Assembly (NCBI GenBank): GCA_937894585.1
Contig: CALBGO010000011.1
Location: forward strand, 1-8,103
From: an uncultured Eubacterium sp.
GTDB taxonomy: Bacteria; Bacillota; Clostridia; Peptostreptococcales; Anaerovoracaceae
Length of the DNA stretch: 8,103 nucleotides
Direction of reading: 5' to 3'
Both the position numbers and the translations under genes were made by a program. Of the stretch, positions 5,591 through 8,103 are shown piece by piece. Position 1 is the stretch's first letter. Every line of letters begins with the position of its first letter. The notes below the pieces were generated by a model. The model did no database searches. It was not told the DNA's origin and was given only the letters and a program-made list of their open reading frames with translations.

Positions 5591-5899
5591 ATGATAAACC
5601 TGACAAAAGGCAATTTCCAAAAAGAAGTTATGGAATCCGATATTCCTGTAGTCGTTGATTTCTGGGCGCCATGGTGCGGTCACTGCATCAACCTGATGCC
5701 TGTTATCGAAGAGCTTTCCGAGGAGGCAAACGGTAAATATAAAGTATGTAAAATCAACATTGACGATGAACAAGAACTGGCGCTGCAGTACGGAGTTATG
5801 ACAATTCCTACCTGTGCAAAATTCGAAGGCGGCGAGCTGAAAGCAAAGACCGTAGGCGCGCTTCCGAAAGCAGCCCTGATTTCACAACTGGGCCTTTAG
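5591..5899 (+). CDS. trxA: Thioredoxin with CGHC active site
   Basis: A 102-residue cytoplasmic thiol-disulfide oxidoreductase with a single thioredoxin domain and no signal peptide. The active site is FWAPWCGHC (Cys29, Gly30, His31, Cys32), the buried acid is Asp23 in VVVDFW, and the cis-proline is in TIPT (Pro73). Ordinary thioredoxins have CGPC; CGHC is the protein-disulfide-isomerase form and normally raises the redox potential. Two extra cysteines, Cys53 and Cys75, are also present, the second directly after the cis-Pro loop. AAAGGAG stands eight bases before the ATG. The gene is the second of the plsC pair and is followed by a strong terminator. No thioredoxin reductase gene is adjacent, so its electron donor is unknown. 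Confidence 0.93.
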   Translation: MINLTKGNFQKEVMESDIPVVVDFWAPWCGHCINLMPVIEELSEEANGKYKVCKINIDDEQELALQYGVMTIPTCAKFEGGELKAKTVGALPKAALISQLGL

Positions 5900-6011
5900 T
5901 GTATCAGACATCTTGAAAATTTGCATATGCTCGCAGCCGACAGATGATGCCGAATCACAATCGGTGCCGAATCCGCTGCACCCAAAAGCATAGAAAATAC
6001 TAAAATAAAAA

Positions 6012-6056
6012 CCGCCGGCTTCAACAGGTTATTCCTGTTAGAATCGGCGGCTTTTT
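6012..6056 (+). terminator. Strong terminator of plsC-trxA
   Basis: CCGCCG (6012-6017) pairs with CGGCGG (6045-6050), and AACAGG (6023-6028) with CCTGTT (6034-6039) around the loop TTATT; the middle is partly paired. TTTTT follows at 6052-6056. It lies 112 bases after the trxA stop; that gap has no gene, only a 9-base direct repeat (TGCCGAATC at 5948 and 5965). Confidence 0.9.
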
Positions 6057-6154
6057 CATACCTCAGTAAAGCTTAAAAAGGGTCCGAAGATTACACAAAC
6101 AGCCCTATCCTGCATACCTTCATCGGAAAACACCTTTTTTCTTTCAGCCAAAAG

Positions 6155-6163
6155 TTATCCACA
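6155..6163 (+). promoter_or_regulatory. Consensus DnaA box
   Basis: TTATCCACA matches the DnaA-box consensus TTATNCACA exactly. A second similar 9-mer, TTTCCACAG, follows at 6168-6176, 13 bases start to start. A single 9-mer can occur by chance in AT-rich DNA; function is not shown. Confidence 0.45.
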
Positions 6164-6167
6164 TTCC

Positions 6168-6176
6168 TTTCCACAG
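6168..6176 (+). promoter_or_regulatory. Degenerate DnaA-box-like 9-mer
   Basis: TTTCCACAG keeps the CCACA core of a DnaA box but is shifted by one base and lacks the TTAT start. It is notable only because it lies in the same orientation beside the perfect box at 6155. Confidence 0.2.
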
Positions 6177-6283
6177 GTATGTATAACATTTACATAAAAT
6201 CACTTCTCTTTCAATTTTGCCGAAAGCTTTCCCCTATATCATTATTTCGCCCTCTTTTATATTACATTTTTTTACAGTTTATA

Positions 6284-6312
6284 TTGCATTTTCCACATCT
6301 ATGTTATATACT
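6284..6312 (+). promoter_or_regulatory. Predicted promoter of the Rpn nuclease
   Basis: TTGCAT (-35, 6284-6289) and TATACT (-10, 6307-6312) are exactly 17 bases apart. The -10 matches five of six consensus bases; the -35 keeps only TTG. The implied transcript leader is about 38 bases. Confidence 0.5.
6289..6297 (+). promoter_or_regulatory. DnaA-box-like 9-mer inside the nuclease promoter
   Basis: TTTTCCACA differs by one base from TTATCCACA and is a variant known among Bacillus-type DnaA boxes. It lies between the predicted -35 and -10 of the Rpn nuclease promoter, where a bound protein would repress. Confidence 0.3.
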
Positions 6313-6321
6313 GATATCAAT

Positions 6322-6339
6322 AAAATATTTCCATATTTT
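6322..6339. repeat. 7-bp inverted repeat before the nuclease ribosome binding site
   Basis: AAAATAT (6322-6328) and ATATTTT (6333-6339) flank TTCC. It falls near the predicted transcription start and just before the AGAGG ribosome site. It could be an operator or a weak leader hairpin. All-AT arms make a chance origin quite possible. Confidence 0.3.
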
Positions 6340-6356
6340 TACAAAAGAGGTGTTAT

Positions 6357-7142
6357 GTGAGAACATTAAAAGATTTAAACTTGTGCGATGATTTTCTGTT
6401 CAAAGAAATTATGAAGGATGAAAACCTTGCCGCACAGCTTTTACAAACAGTATTAGAGCTTCCGGGAAAGATTGAAAAAATCAAGTATATTCAGGATGAA
6501 AAATCCATACAAAACAGCTATTTTGAAAAAGGTATCCGCCTGGATGTTTACATTATGGACGGAGATCTGACAGTTTACAATGTGGAAGTCCAGCAGTATA
6601 CCGAACCTTTTCTGCCGAAACGAAGCAGAAAATACCAGTCCGCCATGGATATGGGTTTATTGAAAAAAGGTGAAAACTATGATAAACTGAATACACAGTA
6701 TATTATTTTCATCTGCACCTTTGATCCCTTTGGATACGGGCTTAGCCGCTACACTTTCAGCAATCGCTGCCACGAGGTAAACGGGCTGGAACTGGGTGAT
6801 GAAACACAGAAGGTTTTTCTCTATACCCACGGAAATACCTGCGGCATCAGCAAAGAACTGATCGAATTTCTTGCTTTTATGGAAAATTCCTCGAAAGCCC
6901 AGGCAGATCTGTCAGACAGTCCTTTTGTAAAAGCTCTTTCTGACAAAGTTGAAACCATCAAAGGTGACGAAATACTTGGAGGTGTCTTTATGACATTTGA
7001 AGAGAAAATGGAACAGTACGGCAGACATCTTGCTAAAGAAACTGCACTTGAAACCGCTCGTAAATTAAAACAGGAAGGTATCCCTATTGAAACCATTGCA
7101 AAATGTACGGACCTTTCCCCTGAAGAAATTGAGCAGCTGTAA
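6357..7142 (+). CDS. Rpn-family PD-(D/E)XK nuclease / transposase-like protein
   Basis: A 261-residue protein of the PDDEXK_2 (PF12784) type, related to the Rpn recombination-promoting nucleases. The fold core is visible: CDDFLFKEIM near the start, FEKGIRLDVYIMDGD with Asp63, and YNVEVQQ with Glu77 and Gln79, the E-x-Q variant of the PD-(D/E)XK site common in this family. RSRKYQSAMD (about 89-98) and YIIFICTFDPFG (about 115-126) are further family blocks. The C-terminus (KLKQEGIPIETIAKCTDLSPEEIEQL) is the short helical repeat typical of these proteins. The start is GTG with AGAGG six bases upstream; the overlapping ATG at 6355 runs straight into TGA. It stands alone with its own promoter, no visible terminator, and a group II intron 102 bases downstream in the opposite orientation. 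It appears intact; its biological role is not known. Confidence 0.87.
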   Translation: MRTLKDLNLCDDFLFKEIMKDENLAAQLLQTVLELPGKIEKIKYIQDEKSIQNSYFEKGIRLDVYIMDGDLTVYNVEVQQYTEPFLPKRSRKYQSAMDMGLLKKGENYDKLNTQYIIFICTFDPFGYGLSRYTFSNRCHEVNGLELGDETQKVFLYTHGNTCGISKELIEFLAFMENSSKAQADLSDSPFVKALSDKVETIKGDEILGGVFMTFEEKMEQYGRHLAKETALETARKLKQEGIPIETIAKCTDLSPEEIEQL

Positions 7143-7215
7143 ATCACATCAACTCTGTAAAACTGAAGATAATGCAAAGCTTATTAACAATCACAAATTT
7201 TAATCATATTTTTTT

Positions 7216-7237
7216 CTGAGAAAACAGCCTGTTTCAG
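7216..7237. repeat. Imperfect inverted repeat beside the intron 3' junction
   Basis: CTG (7216-7218) pairs with CAG (7235-7237) and AAACA (7222-7226) with TGTTT (7230-7234), leaving a three-base bulge. It starts eight bases from the inferred intron end, in the 3' exon. Read on the minus strand it is followed by As, not Us, so it is not a terminator in that direction; on the plus strand no T-tract follows. Confidence 0.35.
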
Positions 7238-7244
7238 TGGGTCA

Positions 7245-7312
7245 ATAGGGTAGAGTGAGAAATTTCTCTCACCCTCCCATTGCACCGTACGTACGGGTCT
7301 CGTATACGGCGC
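7245..7312 (-). ncRNA. Group II intron domains V and VI
   Basis: On the minus strand, domain V spans 7312-7282: GCGCCGTATACG and CGTACGTACGGTGC form the stem, with the two-base bulge CG on the 3' side and the catalytic triad position reading CGC. The apical loop (about AGACC) is shorter than the common GNRA version. After the linker AAT, domain VI (about 7278-7247) is an imperfect stem, GGGTGAGAGAAATTTCTCAC and TCTACCC, with the likely branch-point adenosine opposite position 7251, seven bases from the proposed intron end. Confidence 0.8.
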
Positions 7313-7327
7313 TACATCAATATAGAA

Positions 7328-8101
7328 TCAAATATTACTCAGATAGTAGTTCAAGGGGTCGACGAGTCCAGGTCGGCTCTTTGTTTTACGTCCAAGTACC
7401 TTTGGACTAATTGCGAAATTCACTACATACATTCCGCATCTTTTGTACCATCCCAGTCGGCTGTTTGCAACTTTAAAGATTTCTTCATCTGTGAAGTTAC
7501 ATCCCACGATTCGGTTCAGTTTCTGGAGATTAGAATATATGCACTTTGGCTTTTTCCATTGTTTGAGTATCACCACTCTCACCTTGTGCCTGAGCCATTG
7601 CCCATATTCTTCTAAGAACATCCTCATACTGCCAATTCGGTAGTAATTTATCCATCCACGTATTAACCAGTTGAGTTGCTCAAACGTGGACTTCATAGGC
7701 CTTGCGACTGCCTTCCTTCTACAAAGTATTGCACGAGTTTTATCGTATAACCTTTTCTTGCGGTCTTTTGCCGGCTTACATTTCCATCCGTCTTTGGACT
7801 TCCAGAATGCAAATCCTAGAAGGTTGCTCTTCATTGGTCTGACAACCTTTGTTTTGGTTGCATTTACCTTTAACATTAGCTTACGCTCTAGCCAACTTGT
7901 GATGGATTTCATTACTCTGTTTGCTGCCATTTCGCTTTTGACAAAGATATTACAGTCATCAGCGTATCTGACAAAGCAGAGTCCTCTTCCTTCCAGTTCT
8001 TTATCTAATTTGTCTAGATATACATTGGACAAGATGGGACTAAGAGGACCACCTTGGGGTACACCCTCTTTGCTTGGACTTATCAGTCCGTTCTCCATTA
8101 C
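7328..8101 (-). CDS. ltrA: Group II intron reverse transcriptase/maturase, C-terminal part (5' end outside window)
   Basis: The frame is open to the right edge (GTA precedes the ATG at 8098), so that ATG is internal and the protein is cut by the window, not by mutation. Visible parts, counted from that ATG: the RT block GVPQGGPLSPILSN (12-25), the catalytic FVRYADD (Tyr45-Ala-Asp47-Asp48), the KTKVVRPMKSNLLGFAF block, then the maturase X domain with FEQLNWLIRGWINYYR. The tail ends SRLGWYKRCGMYVVNFAISP...LVDPLNYYLSNI and lacks an HNH endonuclease, so the intron probably inserts without second-strand cleavage by its own protein. It promotes splicing of and reverse transcription from its host intron RNA. 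The stop lies 15 bases before domain V, as expected. Confidence 0.93.
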   Translation of the reverse strand, partial: VMENGLISPSKEGVPQGGPLSPILSNVYLDKLDKELEGRGLCFVRYADDCNIFVKSEMAANRVMKSITSWLERKLMLKVNATKTKVVRPMKSNLLGFAFWKSKDGWKCKPAKDRKKRLYDKTRAILCRRKAVARPMKSTFEQLNWLIRGWINYYRIGSMRMFLEEYGQWLRHKVRVVILKQWKKPKCIYSNLQKLNRIVGCNFTDEEIFKVANSRLGWYKRCGMYVVNFAISPKVLGRKTKSRPGLVDPLNYYLSNI

Positions 8102-8103
8102 TC

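Larger units (their letters stand above)
6057..6356. other. 300-base gene-free region upstream of the Rpn nuclease
   Basis: I find no credible coding frame or RNA gene. Composition shifts to strongly AT-rich from about 6180. It holds three DnaA-box-like 9-mers, a predicted promoter and an inverted repeat, listed separately. The part 6061-6150 shows nothing recognisable. Confidence 0.5.
7245..8103 (-). mobile_element. Group II intron, 3' part (5' end outside window)
   Basis: A self-splicing retroelement on the minus strand. The window holds the C-terminal part of its reverse transcriptase, a 15-base spacer, then RNA domains V and VI. By alignment of the branch-point region (CTCTACCCTAT) with the usual ending of such introns, I place the 3' splice site between 7245 and 7244, so the 3' exon begins TGACCCACTG. 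The boundary is inferred and may be off by a few bases. Confidence 0.85.

Noticed and set aside
5948..5973. Two TGCCGAATC copies, 17 bases apart, as a possible array or operator
   Set aside because: Only two short copies with no third unit; no CRISPR-like periodicity.
6179..6391. 70-codon frame before the Rpn nuclease
   Set aside because: No ribosome binding site, low-complexity AT-rich translation, and it overlaps the predicted promoter and nuclease start.
7143..7244. Terminator for the Rpn nuclease
   Set aside because: A T-run at 7209-7215 exists but no stem precedes it; the stem at 7216-7237 lacks a following T-run.
7280..7643. Plus-strand frames opposite the reverse transcriptase
   Set aside because: They lie over the intron RNA domains and the RT gene and resemble no protein.

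Overview
The window looks like chromosome from a low-to-mid GC anaerobic Firmicute, most likely a gut Clostridia/Lachnospiraceae-type bacterium. The grounds are strong AGGAGG-type ribosome binding sites, short-spaced gene clusters, rubredoxin and high-molecular-weight-rubredoxin genes typical of obligate anaerobes, an Rpn/PD-(D/E)XK transposase-like nuclease, an IS1182-type transposase and a group II intron. No species is claimed.

Layout: (1) 1-411 is the 3' end of an IS1182-family insertion sequence: the transposase C-terminus followed by three consecutive hairpins. (2) 412-752 is gene-free; it carries a terminator (624-659) and a palindrome (709-724) that close the leftward operon. (3) 753-4656 is a compact minus-strand cluster, read right to left: ybjQ-like protein, PAP2 phosphatase, cysteine synthase CysK, PucR-type regulator, a 54-residue rubredoxin, and a flavin-reductase/rubredoxin fusion (Hrb-like). 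The rubredoxin gene is short and easily missed; its start overlaps the regulator's stop as ATGA. (4) 4680-4756 is a divergent promoter region. (5) 4770-5899 is a plus-strand pair, PlsC acyltransferase and a thioredoxin with a CGHC active site, ended by a strong terminator at 6012-6056. (6) 6057-6356 is gene-free but holds three DnaA-box-like 9-mers, one of them inside a predicted promoter. (7) 6357-7142 is an intact Rpn-family PD-(D/E)XK nuclease. (8) 7245-8103 is the 3' part of a minus-strand group II intron: the C-terminal half of its reverse transcriptase/maturase, then RNA domains V and VI. Its 5' part lies beyond the window.

How the genes may work together: the two rubredoxin-type electron carriers, the flavin reductase, the CGHC thioredoxin and CysK form a thiol/electron-transfer theme, plausibly oxidative or nitrosative stress handling plus cysteine supply. 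PlsC (makes phosphatidic acid) and PAP2 (removes lipid phosphates) are transcribed divergently. Both ends of the window are mobile DNA, so the housekeeping/redox block sits between an IS and a retroelement.

I see no CRISPR array, tRNA, rRNA or obvious riboswitch. The strongest items for follow-up are the regulator-rubredoxin-Hrb module, the CGHC thioredoxin, the DnaA-box-like cluster before the Rpn nuclease, and the intron 3' junction.
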